Below are positions 1 to 6,445 of a stretch of DNA of 9,410 nt, piece by piece. The first letter of the stretch is position 1, and each line of letters starts with the position of its first letter. Source of the stretch: Bacteroidales bacterium GP2 (GTDB taxonomy: Bacteria; Bacteroidota; Bacteroidia; Bacteroidales; Muribaculaceae); the NCBI GenBank assembly GCA_001701115.1, contig DAAJ01000043.1:7309-16718 (forward strand). Direction: 5' to 3'. A model generated the notes under the pieces. The model searched no databases and was not told where the DNA came from. It was given only the letters and a program-made list of their open reading frames with translations. The position numbers and the translations under genes are program-made.

Positions 1-48
1 TGAGTCAGGCGCGCCGTTGTACATGCCGTCGATTCAATAGCGGCAGCT

Positions 49-591
49 TTGGATTATCAGATGACCCATTATCCAGTGTCGCAATACAGAGACGTGTATA
101 AGAATTTTATGCAGGATTTCTTTGGTCCGGGGCATATACTCGCCGATACTGCTGCGTCAGCACGGTATCTGCGATATGAGCTTTCCTTGGATGAACCGTT
201 CGAGGGTCCGTTATACGAGCCGACAGGCTACAAAGGAAACTTCTATAGGGTAAACCTTTCCCTTATTAAAGATAGCGTAGTGCCTTATGACACTTTCCTC
301 ACGGAATTTGTCGGTAGTGTGCAAGGTATAGTTCCGCCATCAGGAGAGGATTGGATGAAAACGTGGAGCCTTATAGACTCAGTCATGTCAGCCAAGGGGA
401 TGCAGTTCGTTGATGAGGAAAAAGACAGGTCGGAACTTGCCGCCCAGTTTGCGGAGGGCAACTATATTGCTCACCACAGCCGAAGGTTTAATGATTCCGT
501 GCATTTCCATTACCGTATCATTTCCCGTGACCGGTTTGATAAGACCATATTCCCTTTGATTGAACAGAATAAGGTAGGGAAGAAAGAATGA
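49..591 (+). CDS. Conserved protein of unknown function, N-terminus missing or shortened
   Basis: I cannot name this family. Visible are a block around F-G-P-G-H near residues 25-29, a Y-E-P-T-G-Y-x-G-N-F-Y-R-V-N block near residues 56-69, and H-F-H-Y-R-I-I near the C-terminus. From memory these resemble conserved Bacteroidetes proteins that normally carry an N-terminal export signal, but this is recall and was not tested. The first possible starts are TTG at 49 and ATG at 61; neither has a clear ribosome site. The frame stays open and protein-like back to codon 2 of the window and is then closed by TGA at 1-3, so the usual N-terminus is either outside the window in another frame or lost. It converges with the membrane gene ending at 659, with 67 bases between. 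The stop codon is certain; start and intactness are not. Confidence 0.55.
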   Translation: MDYQMTHYPVSQYRDVYKNFMQDFFGPGHILADTAASARYLRYELSLDEPFEGPLYEPTGYKGNFYRVNLSLIKDSVVPYDTFLTEFVGSVQGIVPPSGEDWMKTWSLIDSVMSAKGMQFVDEEKDRSELAAQFAEGNYIAHHSRRFNDSVHFHYRIISRDRFDKTIFPLIEQNKVGKKE

Positions 592-658
592 ATATTTAGT
601 TTTAAGTTATATATAAATAGTGTACTCTCTCTTTGAATAAACCCGGGGCAGCCGCTGT
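592..658. other. Short convergent intergenic gap without clear signals
   Basis: This AT-rich gap lies between two converging genes. It ends in a small GC-rich patch at about 646-658 with only short self-complementary pieces. I see no convincing terminator with a T tract on either strand. Confidence 0.4.
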
Positions 659-1300
659 TTAGCGCTTGTCCTGGTTTTCTTTTTTCATATTCACTACTGC
701 GAGTACGGGGAGGGAGAGATTATATTTCAAAGCAAGGACACGAAGCAGTATCACTGTTGCCGCGCAACTGATTTGTTGCGCAAACGGACTGCCGCCGCAT
801 ATATTTATGATCCACCACACAAGCGCCCCGGCAAGGCAGGCGGTTGCATAAATGTCTTTTCTGAAAACAAGCGGCTCTTCATTGATGAGTATATCACGAA
901 GCACACCGCCGAATGCACCGGTGATTATGCCCATGACGGTGGCAACCCACATCGGGTAGCCTGCAGCAAGGCTTTTCTGGATGCCTATTACGCAGAATAA
1001 TGCAAGTCCGATGCTGTCGAATATAAAAAGGATTTTGTCGCGGCTCACAAGGAAGCTGCGGAACACCATTACTGTTACAAGTGAGAATGCTGTTATGCCG
1101 ACATACCATCCGCTCTGCATCCAGAACACCGGAATGCCTATAAGAAGGTCGCGGAGCGTTCCGCCGCCGATTGCCGTAACGAGTCCTACTGTATAAGCGC
1201 CGAACCAGTCAAAGCGCTTGGTGGCAGCAAGTCGAATGCCGCTTATCGCAGCAGCGACCGTGCCTATCATCTCAATAACAAAAAGAAAGGTTGTCTCCAT
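659..1300 (-). CDS. TRIC/UPF0126 family inner-membrane protein (YadS-like)
   Basis: A 213-residue polytopic membrane protein of the usual family length, built as two homologous halves. Each half carries the family signature of glycines followed by L-R-D: GGGTLRD at residues 45-51 and GGVLRD at residues 131-136. About seven hydrophobic segments can be read, and the tail is basic (KKENQDKR). Bacterial members are homologous to animal trimeric intracellular cation channels; older annotations call them putative glycine transporters. Potassium or other cation passage is family knowledge and the exact substrate cannot be read here. The ATG at 1298-1300 fits because the next residues begin the first membrane segment. 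It has its own -7 box and a 30-base hairpin-forming leader directly upstream. It lies downstream of the thioredoxin gene ending at 1364 on the same strand. Confidence 0.9.
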   Translation of the reverse strand: METTFLFVIEMIGTVAAAISGIRLAATKRFDWFGAYTVGLVTAIGGGTLRDLLIGIPVFWMQSGWYVGITAFSLVTVMVFRSFLVSRDKILFIFDSIGLALFCVIGIQKSLAAGYPMWVATVMGIITGAFGGVLRDILINEEPLVFRKDIYATACLAGALVWWIINICGGSPFAQQISCAATVILLRVLALKYNLSLPVLAVVNMKKENQDKR

Positions 1301-1301
1301 T

Positions 1302-1330
1302 GCATAAGCGCCCCGACTTATGCCGGGGCA
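1302..1330 (-). promoter_or_regulatory. Leader with two mutually exclusive hairpins before the TRIC gene
   Basis: Read on the minus strand, the leader holds two overlapping stem-loops. The first pairs 1324-1329 with 1310-1315 (GCCCCG with CGGGGC, 8-base loop). The second pairs 1317-1323 with 1302-1308 (GCATAAG with CTTATGC, 8-base loop). The loop of each contains one arm of the other, so they cannot form together. The second stem ends one base before the start codon at 1300. There is no T tract after either stem, so a plain terminator for the upstream gene is less likely. Confidence 0.5.
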
Positions 1331-1335
1331 CTCTG

Positions 1336-1343
1336 CAAATGTA
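1336..1343 (-). promoter_or_regulatory. Bacteroidetes -7 box for the TRIC gene
   Basis: The minus strand reads TACATTTG, an exact match to the Bacteroidetes sigma factor -7 consensus TAnnTTTG. It is 35 bases from the start codon and just upstream of the hairpin leader, so transcription would begin near 1329. No good TTTG -33 element is seen. Placement is inferred from the motif alone. Confidence 0.5.
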
Positions 1344-1363
1344 GTAATTTTTTTATTTATATT

Positions 1364-2581
1364 TTATTTGTCGCCGATAAGTTTGGTCAGGAGTGCATCA
1401 ACTTCTGTGGCTTCCGGCTGCACAGCAATCACAGTGCCTTCAGGTGATACAAGTAAAGTCTTCCCGCCGGCATTTGCGGCGCGGTATTTCTTCCAGATGT
1501 TTGCGGCGTCATTAAGCTCCACGAGGTTGAGCCACGGGTAGCCGTCCTGTTTGATGCTATTCTTCATAGCTTGTGTGTCACCGAGTTCGCGAGCCACTCC
1601 TACAACTGTGAATCCTTTGTCTTTCCATTTCTCATATATGGGTATCAGCTCCATGGAGTGCTTGCGGCATCCGCCACACCACGATGCCCATAGGTCGATA
1701 ATAGCATATTTGCCTTTGATGAGGTCAGAAAGAGTGTGCATATTGCCCTGGAGATCCGGAGCGGTGAAATCAGGAAAATGTTTGCCTACATCCGGCTTTT
1801 CATCGCTAAGCTGTTGGCTTAGTGCAATTGAGTATGGGTGATTCGGGTATCTGTCGGCATAAACGTTTTTGAAGATTTCCAGATTTGCAGGCAATTCTTT
1901 GCTGTTATAGATAAGGCTCTCATAAATAATGCTTAGCGCGGCAAGTGACCCGTCAGTTTCAAGGAAACGATATTTTGCTTGTTCTGCCAGATTCTGTACA
2001 GAATCTATGTGGTTCTTTACAATCTGCCCTGCCGGAGTGAGGTCATTTCCTGATTCCTGGAATGCCATTAATTCTTGAAAGAGGGAATCCCTCCGTTCCT
2101 TGGATATCTCTTTTTCTTGAAGCAGGGTGCGCAATTCATACATCCTCGGCACATAAAATTCCAGCGCATCATCAAGGCTGTCACGTTCATCATATACCCT
2201 GCTTTCCTTATAAATCCTGTTTATTTTATCAATGTACTGGTTCATTCTTTCAGTGAGTGGACCAACATTCAGTTGCTTGAACTTGTTGCTGCCGTCCATT
2301 TCGAGATTCACAGGCACTCCCTCTGTAAAGAATTTATTGATATACCAGCTGCCATCCAACGGCTCTATGCCTATAATAAGCTCATAGGAAAGGGTGTCGG
2401 TGGTGTACAAGTCATATTCAAATCTGCCGTTATCCACAGGTATCAAGGTGGTTTTGCTTGTCCTCATGTCGTTGCCGGCAGGCAATAATATGAGCCAGCT
2501 TGCAGTAGGTCTGTTTTTTATTGTTCCGCTTATATGGGTCTTGATTCCTTTAGGCTTATAGTTCAGGTCTATGCCGCGCAC
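1364..2581 (-). CDS. TlpA-like thiol-disulfide oxidoreductase, downstream part of a frameshifted gene
   Basis: This part holds a DUF4369-like beta domain (about residues 15-95), a helical linker (about 100-260) and a C-terminal thioredoxin domain (about 265-405) with WCGGC at 301-305. It would be a periplasmic or membrane-attached reductase of the TlpA/ResA group. The position that normally holds the cis-proline of the thioredoxin fold reads A-G-G-K-T (371-375), so that proline appears to be glycine. The apparent GTG start at 2579-2581 is unlikely to be genuine: in this frame the protein-like sequence continues upstream (A-W-N-V-R-G-I-D) to an A5G4 tract at 2592-2600, where it joins the reading frame of the signal-peptide part. 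One added base there would give a single protein of about 533 residues starting at 2964. Confidence 0.8.
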   Translation of the reverse strand: MRGIDLNYKPKGIKTHISGTIKNRPTASWLILLPAGNDMRTSKTTLIPVDNGRFEYDLYTTDTLSYELIIGIEPLDGSWYINKFFTEGVPVNLEMDGSNKFKQLNVGPLTERMNQYIDKINRIYKESRVYDERDSLDDALEFYVPRMYELRTLLQEKEISKERRDSLFQELMAFQESGNDLTPAGQIVKNHIDSVQNLAEQAKYRFLETDGSLAALSIIYESLIYNSKELPANLEIFKNVYADRYPNHPYSIALSQQLSDEKPDVGKHFPDFTAPDLQGNMHTLSDLIKGKYAIIDLWASWCGGCRKHSMELIPIYEKWKDKGFTVVGVARELGDTQAMKNSIKQDGYPWLNLVELNDAANIWKKYRAANAGGKTLLVSPEGTVIAVQPEATEVDALLTKLIGDK

Positions 2582-2964
2582 ATTCCAGGCACCCCTTTTT
2601 CCAGAAAATCAAAGACTGTGTCGGATGGTGCAAGCGGGTCGAAAACGAATGTTGCGCGTATATGTGCTGAGTCGCCGCCATAGACATGCTCTCTCAGCGG
2701 CATGCCTTCGATACGGCGCACAGGATATTCATTGTCTGTAATACGGCTTGCAAGATAAATATTCGTATCGGCAGTCACCCAGTATCTCGGTTTAGAGTAT
2801 ATGTCTGCATCAATCCTTGTTGCAGTATCCGAAAGGTGTACAGCTCCAATGCGGAAACGGATGGTTCCTGATTCAAATTCAGGTGCTTTGACTGTGCGTG
2901 GAGCCGCCGCAGTCAGGGTTAGGAGTGCTAATGCTCCGAGAGCAAAAAATGATGAGATTTTCAT
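2569..2964 (-). CDS. Signal-peptide and N-terminal part of the same frameshifted TlpA-like protein
   Basis: This 131-residue part starts at ATG 2962-2964 with a Sec signal peptide (M-K-I-S-S-F-F, hydrophobic core, probable cleavage after the A-A-A at about residue 21). It is followed by a beta-rich N-terminal module of the type found before DUF4369 in Bacteroidales TlpA proteins. The frame could be opened further back to 3252, but that stretch runs through the promoter and the oppositely directed lipoprotein gene, so 2964 is preferred. After F-D-F-L-E-K-G the protein ends within eight residues (V-P-G-M-C-A-A-stop) and overlaps the downstream frame, as expected for a one-base deletion near 2592-2600. 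A -7 box lies about 30 bases upstream. It may be a pseudogene, a phase-variable gene or an assembly error. Confidence 0.75.
   Translation of the reverse strand: MKISSFFALGALALLTLTAAAPRTVKAPEFESGTIRFRIGAVHLSDTATRIDADIYSKPRYWVTADTNIYLASRITDNEYPVRRIEGMPLREHVYGGDSAHIRATFVFDPLAPSDTVFDFLEKGVPGMCAA
2592..2600 (-). other. A5G4 homopolymer tract at the frame break
   Basis: The minus strand reads five A followed by four G at the point where the two halves of the TlpA-like protein change frame. Restoring one G or A joins L-E-K-G to G-A-W-N-V-R-G in a single frame. The codons AAA GGG do not form a standard X XXY YYZ minus-one slippery heptamer, so programmed ribosomal shifting has only weak support. Confidence 0.6.
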
Positions 2965-2993
2965 GTTTATATTATAATGTGTAAATATCCGCG

Positions 2994-3001
2994 CAAAGAT
3001 A
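2994..3001 (-). promoter_or_regulatory. -7 box of the TlpA-like gene
   Basis: The minus strand reads TATCTTTG, an exact TAnnTTTG match, 30 bases upstream of the ATG at 2964. The matching -33 region would fall over the initiation region of the divergent lipoprotein gene. Confidence 0.55.
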
Positions 3002-3012
3002 AAAAAAAATCG

Positions 3013-3020
3013 TAATTTTG
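3013..3020 (+). promoter_or_regulatory. -7 box of the divergent thioredoxin-fold lipoprotein gene
   Basis: TAATTTTG matches TAnnTTTG exactly. It lies 12 bases from the oppositely directed -7 box at 2994-3001. A start codon at 3020 would lie inside this element, which supports a translation start further downstream at 3044, 3053 or 3068. Confidence 0.55.
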
Positions 3021-3052
3021 TGGACTCAAATCCAAATAATATAATGTTTAAT

Positions 3053-4147
3053 ATGAAATCATTGAATATGACTATAAAGTGCCTTGGCTCAGCTGCTTTA
3101 ATAGCACTGGCAAGCTGCGGCGGAGGCAATGAATGGAAAGTTAGCGGACAGATTGAGGGTGCCGACGGGCAGACTATGGTGCTTGAGGCTTCATCAAACG
3201 GACGCTGGTTTCCGATTGATTCTGTAAAGCTCAATGGAGCAGGAGATTTCAAATTCAGCCATGTTGCTGCCGGTTATCCTGACATTTACCGCTTGCGCCT
3301 CGGTGACAAGTCGCTATATTTCCCGATTGACAGCATTGAAAGTGTGACAGTGCTTTCAAAGGCATCTGCTTTTGACACCGAGTACACCCTCACCGGAAGC
3401 GAGAGCGCTGAGATGCTCATGCATGTTGACCGCAGGGTGCGCGAAGCTATTGCACGCAACGGGCTTGCCGCACTTCCCAGTGACACATTGCTGAAACGCG
3501 AGCTTGGCGGAATGATGCTCGGCGACCCCGCAGGAATTGTTTCCTACTACATAATCAACAAGAAAGTCGGCGGTGTTGCGTTATACAATCCTGAAAACAA
3601 GGGGGACAACCGTATAATCGGCGCAGTGGCAAACGCATTTGACCAATATCGCCCGGATGACCCGCGCACCAAGTACCTCCGTAACCTTTTTATCAGTAAC
3701 CGTAGGGCAGCCACAGGCACTGTTGCAACAATTGAAGCTCCTGAAGTTGCATTGTTTGAAATTGAACTTTACGATAACAAAGGAGAAAAGCACAGCCTCA
3801 ACAAGGTTGCGGAAGAGAACAAAGTGGTAATACTCAGTTTCACCGTTTATGGCGCAGAAGCATCTCCCGCTTACAATGTTGAGCTCAACAAAGTGTATGA
3901 CCGCTATTCAAAGTCTGGACTTGAAATCTTCCAGGTGGCACTTGATGAGGATGAATACCAGTGGAAACAGAGCGCGAAGAATCTCCCATGGGTGACTGTT
4001 TACAATTCTCCTGCCGATGGAGTGCAGACACTTGCAAACTACAATGTGCAGCTTCTTCCCACTACCTATATTATTGTAAATGGCGAACTGCTTGACCGAG
4101 TTGCTGATCCTGCACAGATAAGCCAGGCGGTTGCAAAGTACCTCTGA
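3053..4147 (+). CDS. DUF4369/thioredoxin-fold lipoprotein lacking the CxxC cysteines
   Basis: From the ATG at 3053 the product has 364 residues. It begins with a lipoprotein signal: hydrophobic stretch, lipobox L-A-S-C, lipidated cysteine at residue 22, then G-G-G-N-E-W. No acidic export signal follows, so facing the periplasm is more likely than surface display. A DUF4369-like domain (about 27-120) and a helical middle come before a thioredoxin-like domain (about 235-364). The site that aligns with W-C-G-G-C of the neighbour reads Y-G-A-E-A (about 266-270), so both cysteines are gone, while the cis-proline loop L-L-P-T-T is kept near residue 336. It therefore probably lacks oxidoreductase chemistry and may bind a partner. 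ATG 3044 and 3068 are alternative starts; a start at 3020 falls in the promoter. It is transcribed divergently from the TlpA-like gene and ends at a strong terminator. Confidence 0.85.
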   Translation: MKSLNMTIKCLGSAALIALASCGGGNEWKVSGQIEGADGQTMVLEASSNGRWFPIDSVKLNGAGDFKFSHVAAGYPDIYRLRLGDKSLYFPIDSIESVTVLSKASAFDTEYTLTGSESAEMLMHVDRRVREAIARNGLAALPSDTLLKRELGGMMLGDPAGIVSYYIINKKVGGVALYNPENKGDNRIIGAVANAFDQYRPDDPRTKYLRNLFISNRRAATGTVATIEAPEVALFEIELYDNKGEKHSLNKVAEENKVVILSFTVYGAEASPAYNVELNKVYDRYSKSGLEIFQVALDEDEYQWKQSAKNLPWVTVYNSPADGVQTLANYNVQLLPTTYIIVNGELLDRVADPAQISQAVAKYL

Positions 4148-4165
4148 TACCACCTACAACGGCAT

Positions 4166-4205
4166 AAAAAAAGGTGCGTCAAATTGATTTTGGCGCACCT
4201 TTTTT
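4166..4205. terminator. Strong bidirectional intrinsic terminator
   Basis: A run of seven A (4166-4172) is followed by GGTGCG (4173-4178), a further paired extension, a five-base loop at 4184-4188, then CGCACC (4194-4199) and a T run (4200-4205). The stem has about 12 pairs including one G-T wobble. Because A and T runs flank the stem, it can stop transcription of the lipoprotein gene (ending 4147) and of mgtE from the other side (ending 4245). Confidence 0.88.
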
Positions 4206-4244
4206 GTGTCGGTAGTGATAATAATATTAATATGTCGCTTATAT

Positions 4245-5612
4245 TTATCCGGCGAAGTGGAAGAGGAGTGCGGTGCTGATGCCCATGTAAATAACCATGC
4301 CGATGATGTCATTGGTAATTGATATGAACGGTCCTGTTGCAAGTGCCGGGTCGATTTTCAGTTTTTCAAGCGTCAAAGGCACGAATGTCCCGAATACTGA
4401 CGCGAATATGACAACTGAGAATAGCGACAGGGAAACCGACAGGGTTGTAGTGAAATGCCCCGTGCCGAGTTTCAGGAAGTTGTACAGGAACACAAGGAGT
4501 GAGATTATGCATCCGTTGATGAGCCCGACTCCAAGCTCTTTCAGCAGTTGCCGCCCGGAGTGGCGCATATCCAGCGAGCCATTTGCAAGACCTTGCACCA
4601 CTATAGCGGATGATTGTGTGCCGACATTACCGCCTGTTCCGCCGATCAGCGGGATGAAAAGCGCAAGCATCGGATCCATGGCAAGCCCGCTTTCAAAATT
4701 TCCGAGGATAAGCGAGTTGCCGATTCCGCCAAGCATACCGATAAGCAGCCATGGGAGACGTGCTTTTGTCTGGGTGAAGAGCTTGTCGTCTGTTTCAACG
4801 TCGCTGGAGAGACCTGATGCAAGCTGATAGTCACGCTCGGTTGATTCACGCACCTGGTCCATCACGTCATCGACAGTTATTCGCCCGACAAGTCGCCCTA
4901 TGGAGTCTATAACCGGCATTGCCACCACGTCATATTTCTCAAATTCAAGCGCCACTTCATCTACCGGAGTTTCTGCTTTCACAGCAACCGGATCCTCCTC
5001 CATGACGTGCTTGACTTTTGACACGGATGGATGGGTAATGAGGGTTTTCAGAGGCAGGATTCCTTTGAGCCGGTAATCATTGTCAACGATGTAGACATTG
5101 TAAATTTCGTTCATGTCCTCAGCCTGCAGGCGCATCTGCTTGATGCATTCCGGCATGCTCCAGTTTTCGTTGACTACAATCATCTCAGTACCCATGAGAC
5201 CACCGGCGGTGTCCTCATCGTACTTCAGAAGGTCTATGATGTCGCCTGCCTGCTCAACGTCATCTATGTGTGACAGGATTTTGTCCCTGTCCTCTTCGTC
5301 GAGCTCCTGGATAATGTCTACTGCGTCATCGGTGTCAAGGTGGTCGATGAACTGCTTCGCAATCTCCTCCGCAGGCATGTTGCTGAGTAGCTTGCGGCGG
5401 TCATCCTCATCGAGCTCCATGAGCACATCTGCCGCAATGTCGCCGTCAAGCAACTTGTACAGGAACTCAGCCTGCTCAAGGTCAAGCTCCTGATACAGTT
5501 CGGCTATATCCGCGGGATGAAGGTCGGCAAGCTCATTGCGAGCAGCTTCCTCATCGCCGCGCTCAATAATGCTGCGGATGTTTTCGAGGTATTCCGGTGT
5601 ATATTCCTTCAT
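4245..5612 (-). CDS. mgtE: Magnesium transporter MgtE
   Basis: A full-length 455-residue MgtE. The acidic helical N domain (about 1-130) is followed by a pair of CBS domains (about 135-255), a connecting helix, and a five-helix membrane domain (about 285-455). Family marks are G-G-T-G-G-N-V-G-T-Q at 324-333, D-P-A-L-A-T-G-P-F at 421-429, and the aspartate of the last helix in T-N-D (433-435), which in the Thermus protein lines the magnesium pore. In the family, magnesium bound between the acidic N and CBS domains closes the channel, and the many Asp/Glu residues here fit that. Its ATG overlaps the rsmA stop by one base (TGATG), so it is almost certainly co-transcribed and translationally coupled with rsmA. 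The terminator at 4166-4205 serves its 3' end. Confidence 0.96.
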   Translation of the reverse strand: MKEYTPEYLENIRSIIERGDEEAARNELADLHPADIAELYQELDLEQAEFLYKLLDGDIAADVLMELDEDDRRKLLSNMPAEEIAKQFIDHLDTDDAVDIIQELDEEDRDKILSHIDDVEQAGDIIDLLKYDEDTAGGLMGTEMIVVNENWSMPECIKQMRLQAEDMNEIYNVYIVDNDYRLKGILPLKTLITHPSVSKVKHVMEEDPVAVKAETPVDEVALEFEKYDVVAMPVIDSIGRLVGRITVDDVMDQVRESTERDYQLASGLSSDVETDDKLFTQTKARLPWLLIGMLGGIGNSLILGNFESGLAMDPMLALFIPLIGGTGGNVGTQSSAIVVQGLANGSLDMRHSGRQLLKELGVGLINGCIISLLVFLYNFLKLGTGHFTTTLSVSLSLFSVVIFASVFGTFVPLTLEKLKIDPALATGPFISITNDIIGMVIYMGISTALLFHFAG

Positions 5613-6403
5613 CAGGCTTGCTGTCTTGTGCTTGCTATAATATTGGTTAGTTCAATGAACTGCTCCACGCTCAACTGCTCGGGACGAAGAGCCATCAGCG
5701 GTATGTCCGGCAATGACGCGCCCTGCGGGAAAAGTCCGCGGAGTGAATTGCGCAAAGTTTTGCGGCGTTGCCCGAAGGATGTTTTGACAACTGTTTTGAA
5801 GAGCTTTTCATCGCATCCGAGGTCAGTTACCGCGTTCCTTACCATTTTTATGACTCCGCTTTTTACTTTTGGCGGAGGATTGAACACATTTTCGTCAACT
5901 GTAAAGAGGTATTCAACAGTGTACCATGCCTGGAGCAGCACACTTAATATTCCCCGAGCTTTTCCTCCGGGAGAGGCGGCAAGCCTTTCGGCAACCTCGC
6001 GCTGCAACATTCCGGAGCAACACACCACCTGGTCCTTGTAGTCGAGGACATGGAAGAAAATCTGAGAGGAGATATTATAAGGATAGTTGCCGATTACACA
6101 GAATTTTTGTCCGTCAGGATATATCTCCGCAAGGTCGGTAGTGAGGAAATCGCGGTGAAGAATCCGTCCTTCAAGCTGCGGGAACTCCTTATTCAGGTAT
6201 TCCACGCTTTCTCCGTCCACCTCCGCAACTTTGACGTCATGTCCCTCTTCGAGCAGGAATTGGGTAAGGACTCCCATTCCCGGACCAACTTCCATTACTG
6301 GCAGGTTCTTGTATTCGTCAAGTGTAGACGCGATTCTGCGGGCTATGCCCAAATCGGTAAGGAAATGTTGACCGAGTGCTTTTTTGGGTTTGACGGGATT
6401 CAT
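5612..6403 (-). CDS. rsmA: 16S rRNA (adenine(1518)-N6/adenine(1519)-N6)-dimethyltransferase
   Basis: A 263-residue RsmA/KsgA of normal length. It dimethylates the two adjacent adenines in the 3' terminal hairpin of 16S rRNA using S-adenosylmethionine, a late step and checkpoint of small-subunit assembly. Motifs in order: K-K-A-L-G-Q-H-F-L at 7-15, SAM-binding E-V-G-P-G-M-G at 38-44, catalytic motif IV G-N-Y-P-Y-N at 105-110 (tyrosine where most bacteria have leucine), F-N-P-P-P-K-V-K-S at 174-182, and the RNA-binding F-G-Q-R-R-K-T-L-R-N-S-L at 210-221. The start is the only ATG that keeps the full N-terminal motif. It follows nagA by 42 bases and overlaps mgtE by one base. Loss of this enzyme gives kasugamycin resistance in other bacteria. 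Confidence 0.97.
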   Translation of the reverse strand: MNPVKPKKALGQHFLTDLGIARRIASTLDEYKNLPVMEVGPGMGVLTQFLLEEGHDVKVAEVDGESVEYLNKEFPQLEGRILHRDFLTTDLAEIYPDGQKFCVIGNYPYNISSQIFFHVLDYKDQVVCCSGMLQREVAERLAASPGGKARGILSVLLQAWYTVEYLFTVDENVFNPPPKVKSGVIKMVRNAVTDLGCDEKLFKTVVKTSFGQRRKTLRNSLRGLFPQGASLPDIPLMALRPEQLSVEQFIELTNIIASTRQQA

Positions 6404-6428
6404 TGTCGGGGTGGATTAGAGTGAAGCG

Positions 6429-6436
6429 TAAAAGTA
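6429..6436 (-). promoter_or_regulatory. Possible weak -7 box for rsmA-mgtE
   Basis: The minus strand reads TACTTTTA in the 42-base gap between nagA and rsmA, which is one mismatch from TAnnTTTG. It could give rsmA-mgtE its own promoter, but readthrough from nagA is equally possible because no terminator is seen between the genes. Confidence 0.25.
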
Positions 6437-6445
6437 TTTTTTGTA

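Noticed and set aside
8..15. GGCGCGCC palindrome near the window start
   Set aside because: It is an eight-base restriction-type palindrome inside a plausible reading frame. A single occurrence gives no support for a cloning scar or regulatory site.
640..665. Possible terminator between the first gene and the TRIC gene
   Set aside because: Only short overlapping complementary pieces (TAAA/TTTA, CAG/CTG) are present, and they compete with each other. There is no proper T tract.
2592..2600. Programmed minus-one ribosomal frameshift site
   Set aside because: The in-frame codons AAA GGG GTG do not form a standard slippery heptamer, and no clear downstream stem was recognised. A one-base indel is simpler.
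3020..3052. Longer N-terminus for the thioredoxin-fold lipoprotein starting at GTG 3020
   Set aside because: That codon overlaps the -7 box, and the extra residues would precede a normal lipoprotein signal peptide.
2965..3252. Longer start of the TlpA-like protein back to 3252
   Set aside because: It would run through both promoters and antisense to the lipoprotein gene, and a clean signal peptide starts at 2964.
5113..5493. Serine-rich open frame antisense to mgtE
   Set aside because: The serine runs mirror the Asp/Glu-rich codons of the real mgtE frame. It has no family pattern and no promoter.
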